64,000 bases of DNA, taken from contig LSRY02000019.1 in the NCBI GenBank assembly GCA_001643675.2, positions 1,374,001 to 1,438,000 of the forward strand. The letters run 5' to 3'. Origin of the DNA: Monocercomonoides exilis. Its lineage: Eukaryota > Preaxostyla > Oxymonadida > Polymastigidae. The notes under the pieces are model-generated. The model did not search any database. It saw nothing but the letters and a program-made list of their open reading frames with translations, and was not told where the DNA came from. Shown here piece after piece: positions 9,224 through 19,700 of the stretch. The first letter of the stretch is position 1. Every line of letters begins with the position of its first letter. The position numbers were made by a program, and so were the translations under genes.

Positions 9224-12113
9224 TTAAAGTCCCATAAGTAATCCAGTTCCGTAAAACACTGTGTTGATTATGATATATGAAACTATTGTAACAGTTCCTC
9301 CGTACTTAAAGAAGTCTCCAGTAGTCAAATATGGCTGATGATCGTCATCTTCCACTCCATAACAGCACATATTCGGAAATGACGCAACAGCAAGAAGCAT
9401 TGGAGGAGACACATGCAGCGCACAAGCAAAAAGCTATACGAATTTCAAAAAAAAGAATGAAAAAAGTTTAATAGAAGTAAAACAAAGATAAAATTCGAAT
9501 AATAAAAATATAATTTCATACAATCAACTCCACATGTGCAGCAGAATTTGCTAGAACTGAATTGACAATAGGAATTAGAACAATCGCTGCGACAGTGTGC
9601 GAAACAAAAATAGAGACAAAAGCCACAATCGCAGTGAGAATAAGAAGTTGCACAAAAGCATGCAGCTGACTGAACGTTGGACCGAACAGCTCAGAAATAA
9701 GTTGCAGAAGCTTCGAGTCTTTGATGGCTTCTCCCAAGGCACCTCCGCCCATCACCAGGAGGATCATATTCCATGGGAGTTCGGTAATGTCTGTCCGAGG
9801 GACCAAGTTAAACCCGAAGAAAATACAAAACGGAATCAACCCCACAATTGCCTCATTTCCCAAGAACGGTGCATACGGAATGATAAACCAGAACACTGTG
9901 GTGATGAGTGAAACGACAGCCACAAATATCATTTTCCATGTCCACGGGTTGGGTGTGGTTGGTGGTGAGAAGGGAACCTCCTTCACATCGATCTTGTAGA
10001 AGCACCACAAAAAGAAGAAGCATACGAGCGTAGACACAACTGTAACAGGAAGTGCACCTACTGTCCTAAAAATGCAAAAAAGTATTCAGAATTCATCATT
10101 TTTAAAATCGTCGGAGATAATATTCATTAAAAAAAATATTTAAAGAAAATACAAAAATAGTCAAAAACTCCAAACCATGTTCCAAATGATGTTTTCGCAT
10201 GATAGTTCATAGCAGCTTGAATGGCTTCAAGACCAACCATACTTTGAGGCGAAGCCAGTGGAGTGGCCATACCAGCCAAGTTGCCTGTCATTGCAATCGT
10301 CATAAGCAGCATCTTTGAGAAGCCGCCTCGCACAGGAACTTCCCGCAACACAGGAAGCACAAGCGAAATCACAAGGACAGTAGAAGAGATGTTGGAGATG
10401 ACCATCGTCAGCAAGTATTGAAGTGCTGTTGCAATTAGCAAGAACACCACAGGCTTCCTGGCAACACGGAATTGAAGCAGGCCGTATGCGATTTTCTTGT
10501 CTAATCCCGTGTGCCGCATAGCGAGTGCGATAGAATATCCTCCAATAGCCAAATACGGTGTGTCTGAAATTGTCGATGTAACCAGCTGCTTTGCACCATC
10601 ATGAAAGGTCTTTCCTACAATGTTCAAAAATGTTGCTAGAATTGGAATAAACAATGCAACAACATGTGCTGGAAGCGCATCAAATGCCCACAATATTGAA
10701 GCCCACACGAGAAGCCCCAGGCAGCGCATCTGCCTCGCAATAGAAGATGGCCACGGTACCACACCCATTGCAATGAGCACAATGAAAGAGATGATCACCC
10801 AGTGCATCTTGACCTTGAAGTAGTATGACACCTCACCTTTTGATGTTGAAGACGACGATGACGAATCTGTCGCAACTCCAGACGGAGTGATGCCTGATCG
10901 ACCGCTCTCTTCAGTTTGTTGCGTGGCGTTCCCATGCTCGTCTATCCCAGCTGTCACGGCCCCCAGGTTCACTTGCGCCTTCTGCTGATGGGTAATATAC
11001 TCACCCAAAATTGTGTTCTTCTTCCAAGCAATTTGAGCTTCTGTTGAACTTTTGATATCGTTCATCAGTTCAAGTTGTCTCCGCAGTTGAATCTCTTCTG
11101 CACCTTCTACTGCAACGCTAGCTGAACCCTGTGCCTCCAATGCAAGAAACTTACCCAAAGAAAAAGTGGCCACATATAAATTTTGCACCTGCTCCACAAG
11201 CATCGAAGCAGATGGGAGACTATCGAACATCTCCTTTGTCTCTTGCTCCATGACAGCTTTTTCTTCTCCTACAAGTGTTTGTGGATCCCCTGTTTCTTCA
11301 TCATTCACTGAAACCATCTTCGCCAATTTCTTCAGGATTTTTCGAAAACCTTCTTTATTCACCTTTATAAAATTGTCCATTTCGGAACAATCGACGGAAA
11401 GATCAAGAAATTCTCTTTTGAGCTCAAACATTGCACCTTTTGTTGCAGGACAACTTTCGGATTGCTTTTGCAACTCTGTTATTCTCCCTAACATTGCAGA
11501 AATTCCATCACGAGCGAAAGAGTGCACTTTTTCCAATTCAGTATCATAGCATTTTTTCCACATTTCAACTCCTTTTACAATTTGTTGGCGATCTTCTTCA
11601 GTCAAATTTGAAGCCATTATTCCTTCGTTTAGTTCCCTGTTTCTTTTAACATCACTTGTAGAAAAAGAAGAGCGTTCAATTGGAGGTGAAATAGATGATG
11701 AAGATTCTTCCTCAAGAGCAGGAGATGGCGCACGTAAAATTGATGCTGTCTCCGTTGAATCGGAAAAGCCAGCCTTTTTAGGGAAACCTTTTTTCGATTC
11801 AACCATTTCAATTTCTTTTTTCTTCATGTGCGGAGATGTTGGAGCTTGATCGGAAGAGGGTGGAGTAAAAAACATAGAATTATTTCCAACAAGTGAGGGT
11901 CTTGGTTTCTGTCCATCTGGCTTGACTTTAACTGTAACAAAACGGGAATTAAGATATGATCTAAACATGAGTTTCATTTGCTTTTTAAGATCTCGATACT
12001 AAAAGATAAATAAAAATAATTGAAGAAAAATCATTACAACTTAACAATACATTTATATAATGCTTCCTCCACCGATCCACGGCAATAAATTGAAGTTGTC
12101 TGCTAAACTTCAT
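9224..12113 (-). CDS. SPX-domain SLC13-type low-affinity phosphate transporter (Pho87/Pho90/Pho91-like)
   Basis: Four-exon model. Exon 1 12113-12051 begins MKFSRQLQ and ends HYIN. Exon 2 11998-10176 resumes YRDLKKQMK. Exon 3 is 10065-9522 and exon 4 9433-9224 (TAA). The product is about 879 residues. The N-terminus is a textbook SPX domain, with the start MKFSRQL and the lysine cluster NKEGFRKILKKLAK that binds inositol pyrophosphates in this family. After an acidic/Ser-rich linker come many membrane helices of the anion:Na+ symporter (DASS/SLC13) type. The SFPNM segment near the end and a W-x4-LPV motif are as in yeast Pho87/90/91. The likely role is phosphate uptake or vacuolar phosphate export gated by SPX. 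The second intron is ambiguous: GTTTGG at 10175 aligns best with the family, while GTATTT at about 10152 is an alternative donor. A cryptic or decayed first exon further upstream is unlikely, given the canonical SPX start. Confidence 0.88.
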
Positions 12114-13402
12114 TTTTTGATACTTTCAGTGAACAATGTAACAATCCACAAACAGAAATAGTTGAAAATTCAAACTATGGTATACGATCGAGTTAATAAT
12201 TTGGATTGATTTGCTTTTTTTTAAATGAATTAAAACTTTTTAATTCAATAACCGTTTATGATAAATAAACTAATTTCGAGATTTGTTATGAAATGAACTT
12301 CTTTTTCTGAATTATTTGAAACATTTGTTGATGAAAAAAAAATACTTTTCTTGATAAAATATATTTGCTGATTTTATGTATTTAATTTTCTCTTTTTCAA
12401 GTTGTTCATAACTTATAAATTTTTTCTCAGAAAATTAATTTTTTTCTAAGATGATGCTGAGCAGAGAAAAACGTTAAATCAATGATTGGATAATATTTTG
12501 AATAAACATGCATTAAAAGCGTTCTCATTGTGCATAACATGTACATGTGGAAATGTGAAAAATATTTAATATTTTTTATATGCTTTCTTTCGTATCTTAT
12601 GTTGCCACAACGCTGTTTTTCACCTCTTTTAAATAAAATTCTGTTTCTGACGATTTTTTAATCCTTTTTCGATGTAATTATTAAACTTTCAATTAACTTT
12701 TTTTTCTCTTTCCACACATGATAACAGCTGGATCGTTGATGACTGCACACACAAAACTGAACAGAGGCTTCGAATCTCCTTCCGAATCGTTATCTCCTTC
12801 TCCAAGTGCATTAATGTCACCTTCAATAGCAACAATGGAAGACTGTGGGGAAAAAGGTGATAGAAATGAACGCTTTAATAATTTTTCGGAGAAAGAAAAG
12901 ATGAAAACAAGAAGTGAAGCAATCGAAAAAGAAGACAAAGCGTAGGAAGAGAAAATAAAGTTACAAAAAGATTATTTGAATATAATGCAAATGGAAGGGT
13001 GAAGAAAACGTTGAAACACGACGATTGAAGAAAGATAAAGCATTGCAAAATTTTTGTGATGAAATGATTTAAAGCATTGTTCTTAATGTTATTTGTTGTA
13101 ATTCCTCCCACATTAAAATTTTCTTTCCAAAGAAGAACAAACCTTTTTGAAAAGACAAATTATAAATTGAATGAAAGAAAACGAAATTTTTTATTTTTAT
13201 TTCAACTTATATTCTTTCTTTAGTAACTTTAAGCTTCCAAATAAAAGATTATTAGTGATAAAATATTCAAAAAATTTTATAAAATAAATTAAACAAAATT
13301 TAAATAAAATAACTTCAATGCAACCAAAAAACCAATTCATCATATGGGAAAATCTATTTGTTTCACAAAGCAAAATTTTTTTCAATATAAAATGCATACT
13401 GT
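12114..13402. other. Intergenic region
   Basis: AT-rich DNA between two minus-strand genes. At about 12700-12945 there are short overlapping ORFs on both strands (75 and 81 codons) in a slightly GC-richer island. Neither has recognisable similarity, and I cannot decide whether either is an exon. Nothing else is visible. Confidence 0.5.
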
Positions 13403-15625
13403 CTAATAATATAGCATGTTTTCTCCTGGATTTATAACTTTCTTCGATTGAAGAGGCAAAAGAGGATTATGTTCAAACATCTTTTCCTTCAAACAACTTA
13501 TTGATTTTCTCAACTTCTCCATCTTCTCCCATCGCTTCTGTCTTTGCCAACAGTTCGGCCCTCCGCTCCTCTCTTCCTCCGTCCACAAAGGAGAAGCAAA
13601 GACAACAACAATCTGCGCCTCCTTTCCAATCTCCTTTCTCTTATCATCTGTGTTGGCTTTTCTTCCTTCCCCTCCTTTTCCCTTTCTTCTCTCCCGCCTC
13701 ATCTGCCTCATCCCACTTCCTGCATCATAAAATCTTCGCAGCATCTCCTCTGTATCTCTAACTCCAAGTATCTGCGATTCTCCTTCTCCTCCCTTTTCTT
13801 CTCCATCTCCAGTAAGCACCCTCAAACACTTCTTCCCGCTATTCTTTATTTTATCGCAACCATCATTCTTACAGCATTCATCATCTTCATTTCCGTCTTC
13901 TTCCTTTTCATCCTCTCTCTCCGAGCCTATCATCAGCCAATCTTCATGCTCTTCTTTGACATTTCCGCTTATTCCCTCTTTTTGTTCATTAAAAATTAAT
14001 CTTCCGGCTTCAAGCTCCTTTCCCAATATCATCCATCCGCTTAACTCTTCTACGAAACTTTGAATATGCTGTATCCATGCATTCCTTCTATTAGCATTCA
14101 TTACAAAAGATCCTTCTCCTATTGTTTCCTTTCCTCTCATCTCCACTTCACTCTTCCCATCTTCTTCGATCTCCTGTTCATCTGCCACTTCATCTGGCTC
14201 TCCAAATTGCAGCGGATCCAATAATCTCATTGAATGCTTCAAATCCTTTTGGAGAATATCTTCTTCATCGCCTTCCACTCTCCATCCTATTTCTTCCAAA
14301 ATTTTCTGCGAAAGTAGATTTGATGAAAACATTACTGCCGATGCTTCTTCCTCTTGCTTTCTCTTTTTGTTATCTCTTCCGCTCCTTCTGCTTCTTCTCA
14401 TCCCTCCATATCCTCCATATCTCAGATCTGGATTCTCTGTGTTTGCATCCAAGTCTTCGACACTTGCTCCTTTTCTCTTTGCTCGCTCATATCGCTCCAC
14501 CTGCCATTCCTCCCTTTCCATTCCCTCATTTCCTTCGCTCTCCTCTTTCTCCTCTCGCTCAACTTCCTTTTCTAAAACTCGCCTCTCGGCCTCTTCCCAC
14601 ATCCGAACCTCCTCCTCTATCTCTTCTCCGTTCTCCTTCTCCTCTGTATCACCAATCTTTCTTTCTGTCCCTCCTCCTGCACCTGCCCATTCCTTCCGCA
14701 CCCATACCCCAAACACCTTCCAATGCTTCACTGCATCTTCAATCTGCCTTCTCCATCGCAATATACGCTCTTTCCTCTTCTCTTGCCTTCCTCTCGTTCC
14801 AGATTCGCTTGATGCCTTCCAATCTTCCCATCTCCAGCGCTTCATCATCTCCCCTCGCTTCCTCTCTTCAAGCTCCCATCCTTTTTCTCTTCTTATCCCT
14901 TCCATCATTTCTCCTTCATTCATCTCCTTCTTTATCTCTTTCTTCTCCTCTTCTCTAGCCCACTCTTCTCCTTCCTCTTCATTGCTCATTCCTTTTATTG
15001 CTTCATCTGTGCTTTTTGCAAGTAGATTCTCTAATGTGTACTGATTCCTGCAACGACAATCCTCACTTTTGAAGCTTTTTCTTTTAAATCTGCTCCATTC
15101 CGTTCTTTCTGTCTCTGTATTTTTTTCTTCCAACTCTTCCAGCTTTCGCCCTTCGTCATATTCAATTCTCCCTTCTTCCTCTTTCCCATCCAATCCTTCC
15201 TCGCTTTCTATCAACGCGTGAATATTCCTTTCTGTCCCTTCCCTTGATATTGTTTCTGATGTGTTCATTTCCACCCAGAACGGAATAGACGATTCGCACT
15301 TCCCCCGCCACTCACTGCCAAGTCCAACGCATGTCGAACTCCAACCACTTTTCATGCCGCTTGTGCTTGTACTTGTACCACTCCAGCTGCTGCCCAACCA
15401 CCTACTGCTGCTTGCTTGCCATTTCGGAGAAAACAACTTTGTTGTCTGACGCTTTGCATACGCCCTTTCTGCTGCATCTCCATATGATTTTTTCTTTATT
15501 TCTTGATCTTTGTTTTTTGTACTTGAAAATTGTAAGCTGTGAGCAAGATCCTTTTGCATAAGCCAGAATCTTCCGCTTTCTTTTCTTTCTGGGTTCTCTG
15601 TCAATTTTCTTCGCAAATAATCAAC
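13403..15625 (-). CDS. Long charged ORF, unknown function
   Basis: This frame is open for about 740 codons on the minus strand in a GC-richer block flanked by very AT-rich DNA, which supports a real gene. There is no ATG at the head of the frame: an in-frame stop lies at about 15640, a possible splice acceptor (AACAG) ends at 15626, and the first internal Met is at 15559. The start is therefore either 15559 or an undetected upstream exon. The protein is dominated by Glu, Lys and Arg with Trp scattered through it (many E/K/R runs, a GYGG stretch, an RRSRRSGR stretch). No signal peptide or TM helix is evident. Its purine-rich coding strand resembles the ectodomain of the gene at 16774. I do not recognise a domain; it may be a coiled-coil or disordered protein. 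Plus-strand ORFs over the same DNA (such as 14122-14958) are Ser/Leu/Pro-rich shadows. Confidence 0.55.
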   Translation of the reverse strand, partial: VDYLRRKLTENPERKESGRFWLMQKDLAHSLQFSSTKNKDQEIKKKSYGDAAERAYAKRQTTKLFSPKWQASSSRWLGSSWSGTSTSTSGMKSGWSSTCVGLGSEWRGKCESSIPFWVEMNTSETISREGTERNIHALIESEEGLDGKEEEGRIEYDEGRKLEELEEKNTETERTEWSRFKRKSFKSEDCRCRNQYTLENLLAKSTDEAIKGMSNEEEGEEWAREEEKKEIKKEMNEGEMMEGIRREKGWELEERKRGEMMKRWRWEDWKASSESGTRGRQEKRKERILRWRRQIEDAVKHWKVFGVWVRKEWAGAGGGTERKIGDTEEKENGEEIEEEVRMWEEAERRVLEKEVEREEKEESEGNEGMEREEWQVERYERAKRKGASVEDLDANTENPDLRYGGYGGMRRSRRSGRDNKKRKQEEEASAVMFSSNLLSQKILEEIGWRVEGDEEDILQKDLKHSMRLLDPLQFGEPDEVADEQEIEEDGKSEVEMRGKETIGEGSFVMNANRRNAWIQHIQSFVEELSGWMILGKELEAGRLIFNEQKEGISGNVKEEHEDWLMIGSEREDEKEEDGNEDDECCKNDGCDKIKNSGKKCLRVLTGDGEEKGGEGESQILGVRDTEEMLRRFYDAGSGMRQMRRERRKGKGGEGRKANTDDKRKEIGKEAQIVVVFASPLWTEEERSGGPNCWQRQKRWEKMEKLRKSISCLKEKMFEHNPLLPLQSKKVINPGENMLYY

Positions 15626-15634
15626 TGTTATCAA

Positions 15635-16773
15635 ATATCAGATTATTTGTTTTATTTTTCTATTGTTCCGTCTGCGATACTTGAAGTTTCTGTTCTGTAA
15701 CAATCGATTCCGTTTTTTATTTTATTTCAAGTTGCATAATAAATTTTTTCATTGACTGTGGTTTTTTCAGCAATTAATCTTGTGAATCCTATATTTTTGA
15801 TTTCAAAAGAAATGGATATGTTGCCTTTTATCGAGAATGCAAACAGCAAAAAACAGTGTTTTTGTGGTTTCATTTTCATTTGGCCGAGATATTTTTACAG
15901 CAAAATTAAAGTGAAAATAAAAATAAGAAAAAATGATAAAGCAAATGATTTTTGATTGTTTCATTGTTGCATTTTTCCCATGTGCTATTATTTAATGTAT
16001 TCGAGGTAATTATGTTAAAAATTTTAGTGTTTTTTATGAGTTGGATTTATTTGTGTAAATTTTATGTTCAAATGGCTTTAAGAGAATGAATATTGTTAAT
16101 TTCAATTGATAAAAAATAGTTAACCAATTATTTTCATGTTGGAAATTTTTCTTTCAAAAATGTCCCAGGTTTTTGTGTTTTTTTGGTATTTGTTTTCATT
16201 CAGAGCTTGTTGCTTGAATTGAAGCTTTTTTTTGACTTGTCAAATTTATTTTTTTAATTTTTAATTTTTTATGAAGCTTTTAAGCAAACCAAAAAATGAT
16301 TTTTTAAATGAAAAGAGTATTCCAGAATTATGTTGACACTTTTAAACAAATTATTTTATTTCTACTCTCAAAGCTTTAAAGTGCCTTTTGACTTCACTAA
16401 TCTCAGAATTAATATGCTTCATTAAGGAAAACGTTGAACCAATCTTTTCTTCAATTTTTTTTTTTTTTGAAATATTGTTCTTTGACTAATTTTTTCATTT
16501 TGATTATTAATTAATATTGGTTTTTAATTGTCAATTTTCAACTCTTTAATTCATTGATGTATTTGTAACTTTTTATATGTTAACATTCCGATAATCTCAT
16601 TTATTTGTTTGCCAAATTGATCTTTTTTAAACTATTATTGAATTTTTTTTTTTTAATTTTTATTTTTAATCTTTTTAAAATTGCATCTTTAATTTTTTTG
16701 AAAGCCAAAAAATGGGATTAATGGGGCAGGAAGCAAAAGAAAGATATCTAATGGGTCAATATGATCTGGAAAG
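15635..16773. other. Intergenic region
   Basis: Very AT-rich DNA with long T and A runs upstream of the second giant surface-protein gene. No ORF of note (a 67-codon ORF at 15752 is unconvincing), no repeat and no RNA gene seen. The promoter of the gene at 16774 must lie here, but no motif can be defended. Confidence 0.55.
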
Positions 16774-19700
16774 ATGATTCTTTCTCCATGTTATCTGCTG
16801 ATTGTTTCCTTTTTGGCAGCGAGTGTTTCATGTGAGCTCAAAGGCGATATGCTTCTTGATGGAGAAGATGCGAAGGGAAAAATCAAAGAGAGACAGGAAG
16901 GAAAAGAAAACACTTGGTGGGAAGAAAAGGGCGTGGAATGCTGGAAAAAGGAGGGAAAAGAGAAATGGCTTCAAACAGGAAGTGTGCGTTTCATAAGCAG
17001 GGATCTGGATGGAGTTTGGGTGAAGAGTGTGAATGCGTCTGTTTGTCTGAAGCGGCTGAAGATATTTGTGAGTGAAAACGTGGAAGTGATGAATGTGGGC
17101 CTTGGAAGTTTGGGGGAGATGAGCGAGTGCTGTGTGGTTGCAGAAAGTGGTGTGATGGGAAGTGTTGCAGGATCAGATGGTGGAATGGTTGTGTTGAGGA
17201 ATGTGAGTGTGGAAGGTGCGAAGAAAGGGATTGTTTTCGTTGGGAGTTTGGTGAGGGTTGGGAGATGTGATGGGAGTGACTGTGGATGTGTGGATTTGAG
17301 AGAAGGGGTTGTGAGGGATGTGAAGGTGATGATGGAAGGAACCCTCGTTGCCAGTTGCAGCGGAATACACACAGTTATGGAACAGATGGCGTTTGTGAAT
17401 GTGAGCAGAGCGGCGATGAAGAGGCAGATGACAGGAGAAGAGAAGAGAGAGAAGTGGAAGAAAGAAGAAAGGAAAAGTCAGCGTTTGGGGAATGGGAATG
17501 GAGAAAAGATGATTGGGTGTGTTGTGGAAGGAGTGGAATGGCCTTTGGATGGAGGCATTGTTTATGGAGCGAGCAGAAGCGGGCAGTACTTGTGGTGTGA
17601 AAACACAACAATGGAGAGGTGCGAAAGAAATGGAGTGAAGAGCAATTATGAAGAGGAGAAGAACATGGAAAGAAAAACAGTGAGCAGTGGAGACGAAACA
17701 TTTGTTGATTGCTCATTTTTTGAAACCTCAGCGACAAGTAGTCAATCAAATTCAGGAGGAGCGATCTTGTTCACATCAACTGGAAAATTGACTGTTGTGA
17801 GAACATCGTTTGAGAAATGTCATGCAGTTTATTGCGGAGGAGCAATATCCAGTCGCTTTGACGAATATTGCAAGATGGAAGTGGAAGAGTGCAACTTCAC
17901 ACATTGTTGGAGTGTGGCATCCGGAGGAGCGATTGATGCTCGGTATGTGAGTGAAGGGAGATGGGTAAAATGTCGATATGTTGAGGGAAACGTAACTCAC
18001 ATGGGAGGAGGATTGTTTTTGGAATTTGAATCAACAAGCAATATTGTCAATGAAAATGAGTTTGTGGGAAATAAAAAAATTGGGCAAACATATTACGGAG
18101 GGGCAGGATTAGTAATTCATGAAAACAGCTTTGCCTTTGTGACAGACTGTATTTTTATGAATGGGCACAGTGAAAAAAATGGGGGAGGGATATGTTGGGA
18201 TAACAAAACTGGACAAGCTGAATCAAAAGTGTTGTTTTGCTTCTTTGGAAACAACAGTGCAGCAAATGGAGGATCGGATGTGTACATCTGTGATGGATGG
18301 ACAAGCATTGATGAAAGCAGTTTTGTGTTGTGTCGGACGATATCTGAAGGCGAGGAAATGAGAGTTGTGAAAGGAAGCACATGTTACAGCGGTTGGGTGT
18401 TGAAAGGATATTTCAGCAAGATCCACATTGATGGAGAGGAAGGGATCGACCATTTGGGATGCGGGTCTGGTGGAGTGGAAGGAGAAGAGCGGAAGGGGAG
18501 GGGATGCAAAAGGATTGGGTATTTCAGAATGGTTGCAGATTTGACAAGAGAAGTGAATGTTATTGTGGGGAGAGGAAGATGCAAAGAGGAGAAAGTGGAG
18601 ATTGGAGACTTGTCTGTGAGTTTGAAGGGGGTGGGGAAGGAGGAGACATCCGTTGTTTTGAGAGGGAGGAGCGAAGAGGAAGAGGTGGTGCTGATTGGGA
18701 GTGGGAGCGGGATGTTTGAGGGGATGAGTTTTGCTCGAGTGGGGAAGGGGAAGAGGAGGAAGGAGGAGTTTGTTGTTGGAAAGAATGGAGGAGAGCTGCA
18801 GTTGGTGAAGTGCCAAGTGAGAGAGGCGAGTGCAGAGGAAAAGCTAAATGAAGAAGAAGGAGAAGGGGAAGGAGAAAGAAGAGAGGGAGAAGGGGAAGCA
18901 TTTTTGAGTGGGTTTGTATTGATTGTTGGAGGGAGAGTGGTGATGGAGTCAGTTGAGATGAGTGGGATGAGGGAGGATGGGTGTGGAGTGGTGGAGATGG
19001 GAGGGGTGAACGGAGAGTGGGTGGAGATGAAGAACACAGTGGTGAAAGAGGTTGTGCGGGAGAGAGGGAATGGGAGTGTTGTGGGAGGGAGAGTGGGAGA
19101 AGGAGGAGGAGTGGTGGTGGAGGGAGGGACATATCGGAATTGTGGGTGCTTGTCGGGGAGCGGGGGTTGGATGTGGATTGGTGTTGGGGAAGGAGGGGTT
19201 GTGTCGATAGGCAACACCACAGGCAGCGAGGGAGGAGAAAGCGAGAGTGCTGTGAGTGTGGAGGGATGCAGCTGTGGAGGAGAAGGAGAAGGAGAAGGGT
19301 TTGGAGGAGGGCTGTTTGTGGAAGTGGGGAAGGGGTGGAGAGGGTTAGAGATTATGAATGCGATATTCAGTGGATGTGTGGTTGGGGAAGGGAAAGAAGA
19401 GCTTGGAAGGGGAGGAGGGTTGTATATTGATGTTGTAGATGGTGGAGAAGGAGGGAAAGCGTTAGATGGAGTGGATGTGTTCCAGATTGGAAAAGTGAGA
19501 TTTGAGGGAAACCGTGGATGGGAAGGGAGAGATGTGTTTGTCAGGTGCAGTGTTCTTGGAGAAGTGGCAGACAGAGCTCATTTGGGGGATTGGTTTGTTC
19601 CATCAGAGGAGGAAAGAGAAGAGGATTGGAAGGAAGAGGAAGGGAAATGGGGAGGAGTGTGGGGTTGTGAGCGAAGCACCGCAGGAGATGAATTCGGGAT

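Noticed and set aside
14122-14958. Plus-strand Ser/Leu/Pro-rich ORF of 278 codons
   Set aside because: It is antisense to the longer minus-strand ORF 13403-15625, and its composition is that of a shadow of GA-rich codons.
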